From a virus: 41,728 nucleotides of DNA. Shown piece after piece: positions 26,409 through 33,962 of this stretch; position 1 is the stretch's first letter, and every line of letters starts with the position of its first letter. The stretch covers positions 1 through 41,728 of the IMG/VR virus record IMGVR_UViG_3300046170_000439, one strand, 5' to 3'. The notes beneath the pieces were generated by a model. The model saw only the letters and a program-made list of their open reading frames with translations, was not told where the DNA came from and ran no database searches. The position numbers and the translations under genes are program-made.

Positions 26409-27264
26409 AGTAAAGTACTTCTTGGACTTGATTGGTTTTGGAGTTAATGCCCCAAGGAAATCTGACCATTTGTGCTGGTCGTAAAACTGCTAAGTCACCA
26501 CCTAATGTGATGACTAAATCTGTAAATTTTTGGATGCGATCTTTGCAGGGTGTGCTGGTGTCGAATAATGCATGGAGGCTTTTGTTGCCGGATGCTGTAA
26601 CCATTACCAAGTCTAGCTCTTGTGATAAGCGATCTATCAATCCGCATTGTCCATCCCAGTCTTGTGGTCTTTCATCGGTCTCAAATACCACATATTTTCT
26701 GCGATCTACATTTTCAGCTAGTCTTCCTTTCTCTGTACCTTTGAAGACGCAAGGGCAGAAATATTGCATCCCACTCAAACCTTCATCAATCCATTGAGAA
26801 GTAGGCTTGATGGTGTCGTGGTAGATATCAGGACTGATATGTAGCAATTCATCTTCTTGATACAAATCCTTGAGTATCCACTCAGGTTTGACTGGTATTC
26901 TTCTAGAGCGTTGCTTGAGTGATTTTAAGCTCCCTTTTGATGCCCACTCGTCAATTATAGCCTGATTTCTTCTAGCACTAATGCCAGGCTTTTCGTATTT
27001 CTTCATTCCATCCATAACTGTTTTCGTTCGATATACCCAAGCGACAATTCGTTCAATTTCTCCAATGGCTGGCTTACGTCTTAAAACCTTTTCACTAGCC
27101 TCATGCATTAATTCTACGGCTTTCTTAGGATGAACCTTGTGGTCTCTTAAAATTGAAGCAGACCTAATCATCTTTTGATGGTAAGTCATTCCACCTCCAC
27201 GAATGATAGATTCATAGAGATGCAAGAACTTCTCAGCCATTGTTCTTGTCTTTAATTTAGCCAT
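26398..27264 (-). CDS. DNA primase, AEP/PrimPol-like
   Basis: 288 residues. An N-terminal helical region (about 1-120) precedes the catalytic part. YVVFETDERPQDWDGQCG carries an acidic pair like AEP motif I, TASGNKSLHALFDTS matches motif II (SxxxSxH type), and LAVLRPAQMVRFPWGINSKT matches the conserved C-terminal basic strand with RxPWGxN. A Cys pair (QYFCPCVF) may bind metal. It sits directly before the RepA-like ATPase, the usual primase-helicase pairing. It would make primers for phage DNA replication. Confidence 0.65.
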   Translation of the reverse strand: MAKLKTRTMAEKFLHLYESIIRGGGMTYHQKMIRSASILRDHKVHPKKAVELMHEASEKVLRRKPAIGEIERIVAWVYRTKTVMDGMKKYEKPGISARRNQAIIDEWASKGSLKSLKQRSRRIPVKPEWILKDLYQEDELLHISPDIYHDTIKPTSQWIDEGLSGMQYFCPCVFKGTEKGRLAENVDRRKYVVFETDERPQDWDGQCGLIDRLSQELDLVMVTASGNKSLHALFDTSTPCKDRIQKFTDLVITLGGDLAVLRPAQMVRFPWGINSKTNQVQEVLYYAR

Positions 27265-27695
27265 ATGTCGTTGCTGTAATTATCATCCTCAAACAATCCC
27301 ATCTCATCCTTAAAAATGATAAAAGTTGGGTCTTGTTTTGAAGTGGCTGCCCCTTCTTTAATCTTTCTTTCAGCACGTTGTTTAGCCTTACGAATAGCTG
27401 AATCACTGCTCCCGGTAATTTTAGCGATTTCAACGGCAGACATAGGCTTGTTAATTGATCCTGATCCCATCATTTGGGTAAGGATTTCAATTTGTAAGGT
27501 GTTGTTGCTATCGCGAGGAATCTCCTTAATCAATTGCTTAATCTTAGGGTCAGTCATGAGGCGATGCTCACGCAAACTGGTTTTCTCAATCACTTCTGAT
27601 GGGTGTTTGCAATAGCCCTTCATTAGTTTGTCATCAGGCTCAAACAAGCTGACAACAACTTCAGTTATTTTGTTACAGATGATGTTAATCTTCAT
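27252..27695 (-). CDS. HTH protein with sigma region 4-like motif
   Basis: 147 residues. A C-terminal HTH (MSAVEIAKITGSSDSAIRKA then KQRAERKIKEG) follows the same pattern as sigma region 4.2 and MarR/CsgD-type recognition helices. Upstream is a helical domain (LREHRLMTDPKIKQLIKEIP). The acidic end (DEMGLFEDDNYSNDIWLN) could contact polymerase or other proteins. It overlaps the primase start by 13 nt. Perhaps a replication initiator or regulator. DNA binding likely, target unknown. Confidence 0.55.
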   Translation of the reverse strand: MKINIICNKITEVVVSLFEPDDKLMKGYCKHPSEVIEKTSLREHRLMTDPKIKQLIKEIPRDSNNTLQIEILTQMMGSGSINKPMSAVEIAKITGSSDSAIRKAKQRAERKIKEGAATSKQDPTFIIFKDEMGLFEDDNYSNDIWLN

Positions 27696-27972
27696 AGCTC
27701 TTTATTTAGGTTCAAATCAAAGTCTTGGTTTGGATCGTCCCACATTCTTGCGAGTGTGATGATCCAGTCGTATTGAATCTCAATTTCGTCCAAGCAATCG
27801 CATCCTCTAGAGTCTCGAACTTCATGTCCTTTATTTTCCAATATGGATTGGGGGTGTGCTGATTTGCTTCGAGTGAGATCACAATTTCCTGTTTTTCGGT
27901 AATCACTGTTATTTGTTCTTTCGTGCATTTAAAAATTAGGTCACTCACGGCTCTTTTGAGAGCCGTGAGCAA
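27692..27972 (-). CDS. Small early protein, probable frameshift
   Basis: Two overlapping frames appear to be one gene. The first, from 27972, reads TVITEKQEIVISLEANQHTP and MKFETLEDAIAWTKLRF. The second, ending at 27692, continues EIQYDWIITLARMWDDPNQD. A one-base change near 27775 (AAATT) gives AIAWTKFEIQYDWIITLA, about 92 residues. The start is uncertain because the DNA at 27944-27969 forms a strong hairpin over the first codons. No family recognised. Confidence 0.4.
27944..27969 (-). terminator. 10-bp hairpin, attenuator or terminator in early operon
   Basis: CTCACGGCTC and GAGCCGTGAG pair perfectly around TTTTGA. Reading leftward, TAATTTTT follows 7 nt later, as in a weak intrinsic terminator. 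It lies at the 5' end of the 27692-27972 gene and may reduce transcription into primase, helicase and sigma genes. Confidence 0.5.
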
Positions 27973-28068
27973 CCTGACTCTTCCAACTAGGATGTTTCAA
28001 TAAGGGTGATCGTCCTCGTCTTGGCATCTCGCCAAGCACCATGTCCTTAATATAGGAAGAGTTGATCA

Positions 28069-28362
28069 TTATTTACTAAAGTTTGGGTGAAGCTCAGGGT
28101 AGGGTAGGCAAATCACAGGTTCGTGATTCTTGCGGTTACAACCTCTGTTCCACACGAAATCGAATGCATCATCGTATTCCACACCTTGCTTTTGAAGATT
28201 CTCGACGCATTTATCGAAGTCGAGAATAGCAACTGTTGGATTTGATGTGTGCATTACTATTCCCATGAAGGAATCGCTTTGTCCTTCAGGAATAAACAAG
28301 TAGTCTGATCTGCCGGAAACTCCTTTAACAAACCAATTTCTGATGTCTTCGCGTTTACTCAT
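28069..28362 (-). CDS. Small early protein, unknown
   Basis: 97 residues, start ATG overlapping the previous stop (ATGA) with GAGGAGGAAG just upstream. Mixed alpha/beta (SDSFMGIVMHTSNPTVAILD) with a Cys/His-rich end (NRGCNRKNHEPVICLPYPEL), possibly one metal site. About 95 nt follow before the next gene, which hold no clear ORF. Function unknown. Confidence 0.6.
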   Translation of the reverse strand: MSKREDIRNWFVKGVSGRSDYLFIPEGQSDSFMGIVMHTSNPTVAILDFDKCVENLQKQGVEYDDAFDFVWNRGCNRKNHEPVICLPYPELHPNFSK

Positions 28363-28727
28363 GATACTTCCTCCTCTTGTTCAGCATCATCTGATTTATT
28401 AGTTTTCCAGCGATTTTGCTCGTAGCTTGGACGATGATCCTCAACCGCTTTTGTGATAACCTTATCGACATAATCAGTCTCCTCTAAGAAATACTCGTAA
28501 TAAACATCTTCGATGGGATAGATAACATCTTGAGGTGTAATCCCTTGAAGCCCTAATTCATTCATTGTCTCACGATGCTTATTAGCGGTGTATTCCCACT
28601 TCACATAGCAGTTATGATGAGACGAATGTAGGTAGTGCTTTGAGTGTTTAAGGAAATCCTCAAGCTCATCCCATGCATCTGAATCGATCCTTTCAGATTG
28701 GATTTTATATGAAGGCTCATCGTTCAT
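28359..28727 (-). CDS. Small acidic early protein, unknown
   Basis: 122 residues from ATG 28727 (MNDEPSYKIQSERIDSDAWD). This start is chosen because AGGAGG lies nine bases upstream; a longer frame from 28760 lacks one. Rich in His/Tyr and acids (LKHSKHYLHSSHHNCYVKWE), ending EQEEEVS. Mostly helical, no motif recognised. First gene after the 270-bp non-coding gap. Confidence 0.6.
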   Translation of the reverse strand: MNDEPSYKIQSERIDSDAWDELEDFLKHSKHYLHSSHHNCYVKWEYTANKHRETMNELGLQGITPQDVIYPIEDVYYEYFLEETDYVDKVITKAVEDHRPSYEQNRWKTNKSDDAEQEEEVS

Positions 28728-28760
28728 TTTGAACAGCCTCCTGACATTGTTTTGATACAC

Positions 28761-29033
28761 TTTTATTCATGATTTTAAGATTCACCTCTTTATTAGTTAG
28801 GTGTGGCAGTTATTGACTTATCTTCTTGCCAAAGGATGATAAGTTTGATATTGGTTTTTAAATGATTGATGAGGCGTATGATTGCTTTTAATCATCTCTC
28901 GATTTCTGTTTTTCTGATCAATTTCCATGATTGAATATTACGCTGAAAAACACTTCTGAACAATGGTCAAACCCAATGTATATGCAGGTTCTGAGCAATG
29001 TGGAGCAATGTGGAGCAATGGGTGGAGCAATCA
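28761..29033. other. Non-coding gap with iterons, candidate replication origin
   Basis: No convincing gene. It is AT-rich and contains inverted repeats (CTTATC...GATAAG at about 28816-28843; ATGATT-GCTTTT-AATCAT near 28878). At its right edge are four near-perfect copies of GAGCAATG(TG) (28993-29031). Iterons plus AT-rich DNA inside the replication operon suggest an origin. Promoters for 28727 may also lie here. Confidence 0.4.
28993..29031. repeat. Tandem 10-bp iterons
   Basis: GAGCAATG begins at 28993, 29003 and 29013, exactly 10 bp apart, with GAGCAAT again at 29025. One helical turn spacing would place a bound initiator on one DNA face. The array ends just past the stop of the 29034-29300 gene. 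Confidence 0.75.
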
Positions 29034-29300
29034 TTATCTCTTACCCTTCCTTCGACCATGATTTGGTTGTGCATCAAGCCATGATTGCCATCGATTTTGG
29101 ATATCTAATGCACTTTGAAAGGTAGCAGTCTTAGTAGGAAGATTAGGCAATCCATCCTTACGGCTGAGTCTTGCTCCTATAGGTGCATCACCGAGGTATC
29201 TATTCCACACTCGAAACTCGAATCCATTTCCATCCTTTACGATGATAATCGTGCGGTCAGGAGAGGCAGGAGGAGCTGACTTTGATTTCGTGGACTTCAT
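29034..29300 (-). CDS. Small basic early protein, unknown
   Basis: 88 residues, basic at both ends (MKSTKSKSAPPASPDRTIII; PNHGRRKGKR). A central VKDGNGFEFRVWNRYLGDAP strand region precedes helix TFQSALDIQNRWQSWLDAQ. Overlaps the preceding gene by one base. Nucleic-acid binding is plausible from charge; no family known to me. Confidence 0.6.
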   Translation of the reverse strand: MKSTKSKSAPPASPDRTIIIVKDGNGFEFRVWNRYLGDAPIGARLSRKDGLPNLPTKTATFQSALDIQNRWQSWLDAQPNHGRRKGKR

Positions 29301-29491
29301 TAATCTAGATTGTATTGCTTGTTAAGCATCGCTCTATGTGCCTTACGCATGGATTCATATTTTTCCGGCTTTCCATACCAGTCATGCATTTCAGCTCTAC
29401 CTAGCTTAAAACCTAAGTCCCTGAGCCTTGATTGAAGACTGAGTTGTGGCTTTTCCTTGGACTTCCATTTAGCTGTATTTAGTCGTGTCAT
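29300..29491 (-). CDS. Small basic early protein, unknown
   Basis: 63 residues, strongly basic and helical (SLQSRLRDLGFKLGRAEMHD, ESMRKAHRAMLNKQYNLD). Overlaps the exonuclease stop by 4 nt (ATGA) and ends one base into the next gene's start. The compact coupling says it is translated with the recombination genes. Function unknown. Confidence 0.6.
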   Translation of the reverse strand: MTRLNTAKWKSKEKPQLSLQSRLRDLGFKLGRAEMHDWYGKPEKYESMRKAHRAMLNKQYNLD

Positions 29492-30264
29492 TTAGCACAC
29501 TCCTTTCGGGGATCGTAGTTCTCTGATCTTCTCCATAATTCGCAGACATGGCAGAAGGTTTCGTAGTTATGAGCCATTTCTTTTGGGTTGTAGCTGGTAA
29601 CAGCTATTTTTGATTCACCGCTATCTGTGAATTGATCCGTGCTAATGAATACATTTATTCCCCAAATCTCATGGTTCTTGATAGCCTCTTCTCCGTAATA
29701 TCCAGCTCCGTAAGCACTGACTTGTTCAGGTTGACCCGAATAAGGAGTGACTTTTCGGTTACCAAACTTGCGAGATTTCCAATCTAGAATGAATGGTTTA
29801 CCGCAAGAGGTTTTTCCGACTGCATCGCAAGTCCCTGCATACCCTTGGTTTTTATTGATTACGACTTTCTCAACATCAACAATTTGAAACTTCTTTGTCT
29901 CAAAATAACGGATGGCTGGAGCGACATATCGCCTTAGATCAGAATCCAAGTCATCAATGGTCTTTTCCTTGAGCAGAATTGATTCGATGCCGGAGTGAAT
30001 CTTTGTTCCTAAATCGGCAGCACCACCGCTGTTTTTCCAAGTGATACCTTTGACTCGCTTAACGAAGGACTGCATATCCTCCCCTTGTCGGGGAGGATAC
30101 TCGAATGCAGTTTTTAGATGCTCACCGAGCTTCCACATTTCCAATGGAGGTTTGGCGATAACCTTTTGATGTTCTGTTACGCTGAAGAATAACCCCTCCT
30201 TTTTGGCTTGAGCTGGGGTCAAACCAAAGTGGGGGTTGCAATCTTCATCATATGCATGAACCAT
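29488..30264 (-). CDS. PD-(D/E)XK exonuclease, RecB-like
   Basis: 258 residues with the RecB-nuclease pattern: LGTKIHSGIESILL (motif with His), GYAGTCDAVGKTS (catalytic Asp), FILDWKSRKF (D-x-K), and QVSAYGAGYYGEE (QxxxY motif). All catalytic positions are present. GAGGAAG lies 6-12 nt before the ATG. Downstream of the ssDNA-binding candidate and resolvase, it fits a phage recombination or end-processing nuclease role. Confidence 0.8.
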   Translation of the reverse strand: MVHAYDEDCNPHFGLTPAQAKKEGLFFSVTEHQKVIAKPPLEMWKLGEHLKTAFEYPPRQGEDMQSFVKRVKGITWKNSGGAADLGTKIHSGIESILLKEKTIDDLDSDLRRYVAPAIRYFETKKFQIVDVEKVVINKNQGYAGTCDAVGKTSCGKPFILDWKSRKFGNRKVTPYSGQPEQVSAYGAGYYGEEAIKNHEIWGINVFISTDQFTDSGESKIAVTSYNPKEMAHNYETFCHVCELWRRSENYDPRKECAK

Positions 30265-30265
30265 C

Positions 30266-30802
30266 TTAGGCTTCCTCTACTTTGAAGACATCTTCCTCAG
30301 CAGTAGGTAATTCGACTCTTCTACCACCAGGCACTTCAACACTTTCTAGCTTTGGAGCTTTATCCATTAGTTCAGAAAGCAAAGGTGAAATCGAAGCGAT
30401 GTAGTTGTAACTACGTCCCTTTTTAGACACCTTTGAAGCAACAGTAATTTGACAGGTTTGCCCAATTTCATCGCAGTAATCATACGATCCATTGAAGACT
30501 GGAGCTTCACCCTTCATGTTACTAAGGAGCTTAAATAAGGCTGATCTTTCGCCCCCCGATTGAGTCATTTCCCAACTCTTAACGAGATGAGTTTCTCCAT
30601 CGGCGTTGTAGGCGAAAAGAAATTCAGTCACATTCTTTTTCTCCATTTCCCCAATAGCTCCACCATATTTCTGCACATCCACATCGAAGTTATCTTCGAC
30701 ATCGATTAGACGAGCTGGATAAGAGCCAGTAGGGCCTTGCGTTTCTATATCAAAGCCACGAGCATCCCCGTAGCTACCACTATTATTTACTATTTTAGCC
30801 AT
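30266..30802 (-). CDS. Putative phage single-strand DNA-binding protein
   Basis: 178 residues. OB-like strands (TGSYPARLIDVEDNFDVDVQ, VTEFLFAYNADGETHLVKSW, CQITVASKVSKKGRSYNYIA) are followed by an acidic tail (PTAEEDVFKVEEA), typical of SSB-type proteins. The arrangement resembles DUF669-like proteins that travel with phage exonucleases. One base separates it from the exonuclease. It would coat ssDNA during replication and recombination. Family resemblance is by pattern only. Confidence 0.5.
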   Translation of the reverse strand: MAKIVNNSGSYGDARGFDIETQGPTGSYPARLIDVEDNFDVDVQKYGGAIGEMEKKNVTEFLFAYNADGETHLVKSWEMTQSGGERSALFKLLSNMKGEAPVFNGSYDYCDEIGQTCQITVASKVSKKGRSYNYIASISPLLSELMDKAPKLESVEVPGGRRVELPTAEEDVFKVEEA

Positions 30803-30826
30803 GTTTTTACCTTTGGTTATTGGTTA

Positions 30827-31288
30827 TTAGTTATTGTGAAATTTGTACCATGCCATGAGCAGAGCATCGCAGGTTGCTAAAGTTGGTCTGAGGGTAGGGA
30901 AGAGCCTGTTTGCATGATCGCGTAATGCTTTTTTGCGACTTGAACCTGTTAGCCCTTTCAATCCAGTTAATGGCTTTTGCCATTTCTTAGGTGAGAGAAA
31001 TTCGACAGGTATTTGTCTCGCTCTAAGCACACCTTCGATGAAGCCACAGTTGTGACCTAGTTTGAATGAGGTGTAGCTGGGTATATTTTTCCCAGCATAA
31101 GGAGGGACAGCTTCTATAACTGCGCGAACAAACCCCTTATGGGTTTGTTCAAGCTCAAGCATATTTTCTATGAAATCAGCAGAGCTATCTAGCTTATGAA
31201 GAATGATATCATTTAAGCCATTGTGGCATTCTGCATATCCTCCATTTTTGCCGGGATCGAATATTAAGTAGGTTTGATCAACTGTCAT
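30827..31288 (-). CDS. Holliday junction resolvase, RuvC-like
   Basis: 153 residues from ATG 31288 (MTVDQTYLIFDPGKNGGYAE). The upstream in-frame ATG at 31318 lies inside the promoter core and is not used here. RuvC fold positions are visible: Asp in LIFDPGKNGG, Glu in AVIEAVPPYAGKN, an SPKKWQKPL basic loop, and terminal Asp in TLATCDALLMAWY. It should resolve branched DNA before packaging. First gene of the early leftward operon, with a probable leaderless start. Confidence 0.75.
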   Translation of the reverse strand: MTVDQTYLIFDPGKNGGYAECHNGLNDIILHKLDSSADFIENMLELEQTHKGFVRAVIEAVPPYAGKNIPSYTSFKLGHNCGFIEGVLRARQIPVEFLSPKKWQKPLTGLKGLTGSSRKKALRDHANRLFPTLRPTLATCDALLMAWYKFHNN

Positions 31289-31327
31289 GATGGATATTAT
31301 GGGGAAGCAAATTTCCATCGTGAACTG
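31289..31327 (-). promoter_or_regulatory. Early leftward promoter, TTCACG-N17-CATAAT
   Basis: Reading leftward: TTCACG (31324-31319), 17 bp, CATAAT (31301-31296), then 7 nt to the resolvase ATG. A 32-nt block here matches the large-terminase promoter at 28 positions, including the spacer, and both have the same distance to the ATG. Conserved spacer bases imply a second protein also reads this DNA. Confidence 0.7.
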
Positions 31328-31359
31328 GTCGCTAAAAAAATTTACAAAAGTAAAAAGAA

Positions 31360-31389
31360 TTGGCTTAAAAGGTTAGTCTGCGGTAAATA
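31360..31389 (+). promoter_or_regulatory. Candidate rightward promoter, divergent from early operon
   Basis: TTGGCT (31360-31365), 18 bp, TAAATA (31384-31389), 6 nt before ATG 31396. It is back-to-back with the early promoter, so one regulator could control both. Hexamers are imperfect. Confidence 0.35.
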
Positions 31390-31395
31390 ATTTGA

Positions 31396-31563
31396 ATGAA
31401 AAATGCAGGAACAATTCGAGGCGTGTGTGCTTTTGCTGGGTTAATGATTTTTCTTACTATGGGAGCTTTACTTGATAGTGCTGATCCTCCGCGAGGTGTT
31501 TGGCCCTTGGGTGGCATGGGTCTTGTTGCTTGTTGTGTTATTTACAAGATGGCTAAGGAATAG
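31396..31563 (+). CDS. Small two-helix membrane protein
   Basis: 55 residues: MKNAGTIRGVCAFAGLMIFL with a first hydrophobic helix, a short loop LLDSADPPRGVWPLG, a second helix MGLVACCVIYKM and a KE end. Short, so easily missed. It is divergent from the early operon and 22 nt before the 649-residue gene, so probably co-transcribed with it. Possible roles include superinfection exclusion or a membrane anchor for its partner; neither is shown by sequence. Confidence 0.55.
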   Translation: MKNAGTIRGVCAFAGLMIFLTMGALLDSADPPRGVWPLGGMGLVACCVIYKMAKE

Positions 31564-31585
31564 TTGCAGAAGCCAAGATTGAATT

Positions 31586-33535
31586 ATGCCACAAGAGGGA
31601 GAAGTATACTTAAAGCCAGCTAAGAAGTTTAAGTGGGAAGATGATCTTCCTATTCGTGGCGTTGAAAATTTTACCTACAACGATCTAAAAGATTGGTGGC
31701 TATGGCTGGATGCTAGTTTAAGGCTTGGTGAGTTTTATAGACTTCGAGTTGTTGATGAATGGATTGAGCAAACTAAGGTCTACCAAGATGGCTTTTCTAA
31801 TCATCCTTATCACAAGCAAGTTAAGACGATTTTTGAATCTGCAATGCAGGAAGCATACAATCTTGGTTTGATATCGCTGAAAACATTCTATGAGTCTAAA
31901 GATTACAAAAGTGGGGTAGGGATAGGTGTGCCTTGGATCGAAAAACAGAAATTTTCTACAGTAGGGGAGCAAAAAGAAGATGCTTTGCCTGATGAGATTT
32001 CTGAAAAAGATTACAATGAATTTTGGTACATAAGGCACATAACTAAATTTATGAATCTAGCTGGGTATGCTGCATTATATCATGTGTGGGATCATTCACG
32101 TGGAAATGGTCACGAATTGCAGACAAACCAAGTAAGAAATCGGCATCGGAGAGCTATGCCTTCAGGGTCTAAGAAAAGACTCAAGCAACTTAAAATTCAT
32201 GCAACCACACCAGGAGAAGCTTTTACTTGGTTTGAATATATTTGGCGCTTTTTTAAGGTTAACCACGATTATCTTCCAAAGCTAGTTGCTAGTGTAAATG
32301 TAATGTCAGGGACAATTTCTGACTCTTGTAAGTTGAGTAGAGGCGAGCTTGTTAAAAAAGTAAACAGGTCAAAAGCTCCTGAGAATCTTGAGCCTGATGT
32401 AATTTCACTTTGGTCAAGATATAAGTACCTAAATGAACCTTACGATATAGCTGTAAGCGAAGATTTTAGAGAAGCAGAAACGCTCGCGATTCGTAAAAAG
32501 GTAAAAGCTAGACAATTTTTTGGTACAGTAACTATCGATTCGATCATTACTCCTGTCGGCAAGGCTACTTATTATGTTGGAAAAACAGAAGAATGGAGGC
32601 AAATGTTTGAAACCTTTAAGCCTCATATCTCAAAACCTGAAGCTATTTTGTGGGAAAGAAGATTCAAAGAGTTAAAGGTTCTTGAATATGCTTGTCAGTA
32701 TTGGTCGAAAAGACTTCATGCAATCTGTCTCCCTGATAAAAAGGTAGATAAGGAAGAAGAAGCTCAGAAAGTTGATGATTTAATTGAAGGTGTAGATAAG
32801 TTTGATACCTACAATAAAGCCAATGTTCTTAAATCGATTAGATTTTTTTACGACAAACTCAAAGATACTGAAGTTAAAGATGGAAAAGGTCTTGGAACAC
32901 TTGAGGATTTTGAAAACGATGAAGACCAAAAGAAGATAACTTCTGGAAAGAAACAGGATGCACTTACTGATGATGAAAAACTGATTGTTGAATCATTAGA
33001 GAGTTTCAGAAAAGCCTTCAATGATACTGGCGTTCACCTGAAACATTTGGCGTTCTTTTATGGTGAGACGACAAAAAAGACAGTAAAAGAATGGGGTATT
33101 GCTTCTAAAGCAGATGTAGCTAACAAATATAACCCTAATGCAACACATGAGGGTAGTAGATACTTTAAAGAAACTAAGATTGATGTACCAGTCGATACTG
33201 ATCGATTGATTCCAACTCTATTTCACACAGATCACGACGATATAGAATATTCTCCAATTTATGCACACCCGGTGTTTCAAGATTTTCTCGATCTATTTCC
33301 TAAGCATCGGAAGCAGTGGAAAGAAAAACCTAATGTAAAGGTCACTTGGGAGGAGAATGGAAAAAAGATGTCTGAAACGAAGAAGCTGAAAATGAAAAAA
33401 GGCGGTAAAGGTCAAACAGGCGAACCATCAATAAAAATTGCAAGATGGATGCTAAAGAATTTACCAACTCCAACTGAGCAAATGTTGAAAGATATGCGCG
33501 ACCAGTCAGTGGTCGATCAGTCGCTTGAAACATAA
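31586..33535 (+). CDS. Large orphan protein in the lysogeny region
   Basis: 649 residues, intact, AT-rich, Lys-rich (pI probably high). N-terminal helical domain with Trp-rich LKDWWLWLDASLRLGEFYRL. The middle has a His/Arg segment (HVWDHSRGNGHELQTNQVRN, RHRRAMPSG). Near 390-460 lies an acidic coiled region (VDKEEEAQKVDDLIEGVDKF), and the tail is Lys-rich (KMKKGGKGQTGEPSIKIARW). No Walker, nuclease or HTH motif that I can identify. It is divergent from the early operon, where temperate phages usually keep the repressor or exclusion genes, and ends at a strong terminator. Function unknown. Confidence 0.75.
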   Translation: MPQEGEVYLKPAKKFKWEDDLPIRGVENFTYNDLKDWWLWLDASLRLGEFYRLRVVDEWIEQTKVYQDGFSNHPYHKQVKTIFESAMQEAYNLGLISLKTFYESKDYKSGVGIGVPWIEKQKFSTVGEQKEDALPDEISEKDYNEFWYIRHITKFMNLAGYAALYHVWDHSRGNGHELQTNQVRNRHRRAMPSGSKKRLKQLKIHATTPGEAFTWFEYIWRFFKVNHDYLPKLVASVNVMSGTISDSCKLSRGELVKKVNRSKAPENLEPDVISLWSRYKYLNEPYDIAVSEDFREAETLAIRKKVKARQFFGTVTIDSIITPVGKATYYVGKTEEWRQMFETFKPHISKPEAILWERRFKELKVLEYACQYWSKRLHAICLPDKKVDKEEEAQKVDDLIEGVDKFDTYNKANVLKSIRFFYDKLKDTEVKDGKGLGTLEDFENDEDQKKITSGKKQDALTDDEKLIVESLESFRKAFNDTGVHLKHLAFFYGETTKKTVKEWGIASKADVANKYNPNATHEGSRYFKETKIDVPVDTDRLIPTLFHTDHDDIEYSPIYAHPVFQDFLDLFPKHRKQWKEKPNVKVTWEENGKKMSETKKLKMKKGGKGQTGEPSIKIARWMLKNLPTPTEQMLKDMRDQSVVDQSLET

Positions 33536-33539
33536 ACAA

Positions 33540-33563
33540 AAAACGCCCTCGAAAGGGCGTTTT
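33540..33563 (+). terminator. Intrinsic terminator, works on both strands
   Basis: AAAACGCCCT, loop CGAA, AGGGCGTTTT: a perfect 10-bp stem with flanking A and T tracts, 5 nt after the 649-residue gene stops. Confidence 0.9.
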
Positions 33564-33666
33564 GGTTATAAATAATTTTATGTGATTTATGACATTAACT
33601 TGTCTTTAAATGTGCTTATTTGAGGTACATATTTTTGAGTATCTTTCTCAGGGGTTAATCCTCGTA

Positions 33667-33686
33667 ATGGAACATTTGTGTTCCAT
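33667..33686. promoter_or_regulatory. 20-bp operator palindrome, copy 1
   Basis: ATGGAACA-TTTG-TGTTCCAT, perfect 8-bp arms. Same element as 33883-33902 and 40559-40578. It lies between the terminator and the att region, about 200 bp before the second copy. Confidence 0.75.
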
Positions 33687-33778
33687 TTATGCCCTAGATT
33701 GCATTCTCTAGCAGTTCTTAGTTTTTTACTTTTCTTGATAATCAACAACTTATGCTGTATTGCTGGGCTTAAACCTAA

Positions 33779-33817
<39 letters not shown>

Positions 33818-33882
33818 AAGTAATTGATTATTAGTCATTTACACCACCAAAAAATCATTTCGTTTGACTTTGATTTTCAGAA

Positions 33883-33902
33883 ATGGAACACTTTTGTTCC
33901 AT
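33883..33902. promoter_or_regulatory. 20-bp operator palindrome, copy 2, before integrase
   Basis: ATGGAACA-CTTT-TGTTCCAT, perfect arms, 60 bp upstream of the integrase ATG. A -35-like TTGACT (33864-33869) lies just before it, so a bound repressor would overlap the likely int promoter. Confidence 0.78.
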
Positions 33903-33962
33903 CGAGATGATCGTGACTCATCTCTTAAAACATCTAACGACAATAAAGGAGACATTAGACGC

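Noticed and set aside
28993-29031. CRISPR-like array
   Set aside because: Units are only 10 bp with no spacers. It is a tandem iteron, and no other spaced repeats or cas genes are present in the window.
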